Shown piece by piece: positions 38,854 to 38,870 of a stretch of 38,870 nt of DNA (the first letter of the stretch is position 1; each line of letters starts with the position of its first letter). Position numbers and translations under genes: made by a program. Origin of the DNA: a virus. The notes beneath the pieces were generated by a model. That model worked only from the letters and a program-made list of their open reading frames with translations, had not been told where the DNA came from and did not search any database. The stretch spans positions 1 to 38,870 of IMG/VR virus record IMGVR_UViG_3300047550_002356; one strand, 5' to 3'.

Positions 38854-38870
38854 AAATACTACAATTATGC
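38854..38870. other. Fold-back artefact at contig end
   Basis: The last 17 bases AAATACTACAATTATGC are the exact reverse complement of 119-135. The real continuation should be GTAGTATTTAATTATT (from 127), so the end is read back on itself through the ATAATT/AATTAT inverted repeat. An assembly artefact is the simplest explanation. Confidence 0.8.

Overview
The window is an essentially complete, circularly assembled genome of a tailed double-stranded DNA phage. The first 126 bases recur exactly near the right end, giving a unit of about 38,727 bp. All credible genes lie on the minus strand, so transcription runs from high to low coordinates. A tape measure protein, tail-assembly-chaperone-like genes and no visible contractile sheath point to a siphovirus. 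Low GC, A-rich leaders without Shine-Dalgarno sequences, and protein types that I associate with phages of Bacteroidota suggest a Bacteroidota host. I see no integrase, CI-like repressor or tRNA gene, so a lytic lifestyle is more likely than a temperate one.

In transcription order, starting after the late-operon terminator (about 26.6 kb): a gene-free stretch of about 600 bp holds a palindromic operator candidate, a sigma70-like promoter, a roughly 440-nt structured non-coding RNA and, at its 3' edge, a complete type I hammerhead ribozyme on the coding strand. Small early genes follow (26-21.7 kb; a DUF932 protein, a winged-helix protein, many unknowns), then the recombination/replication block (21.7-17.5 kb): a putative annealing protein, an excisionase-like HTH, SSB, a replication initiator carrying iteron-like repeats, a possible helicase-loader-position protein, NinG and a sigma-like protein. 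After a nuclease, a cassette at 16.6-11.5 kb encodes a methyltransferase, glycosyltransferase, ParB-like protein, cupin, PAPS-reductase-like PP-loop protein, an unknown coupled protein and an IbrB-like ParB protein. This looks like a nucleic-acid modification or counter-defence island.

The morphogenesis genes come next: terminase subunits, tail chaperones with a probable -1 frameshift, tail proteins, tape measure, prohead protease, a small membrane protein, scaffold-like protein and major capsid protein. Across the circle junction follow a virion protein, a terminator, and then the portal, connectors, a 1632-residue fibre, accessory virion proteins, a holin-like protein and an M15 endolysin. 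The portal lying after the capsid gene rather than next to the terminase is unusual.

Six intrinsic terminators divide the single-strand gene array. A TGCTATTTA element recurs upstream of late gene starts and inside the ncRNA promoter, and could be a phage-specific transcription signal, possibly read by the encoded sigma-like protein. The strongest candidates for an undescribed system are the large leader RNA with its hammerhead ribozyme and the PAPS-reductase/ParB cassette.
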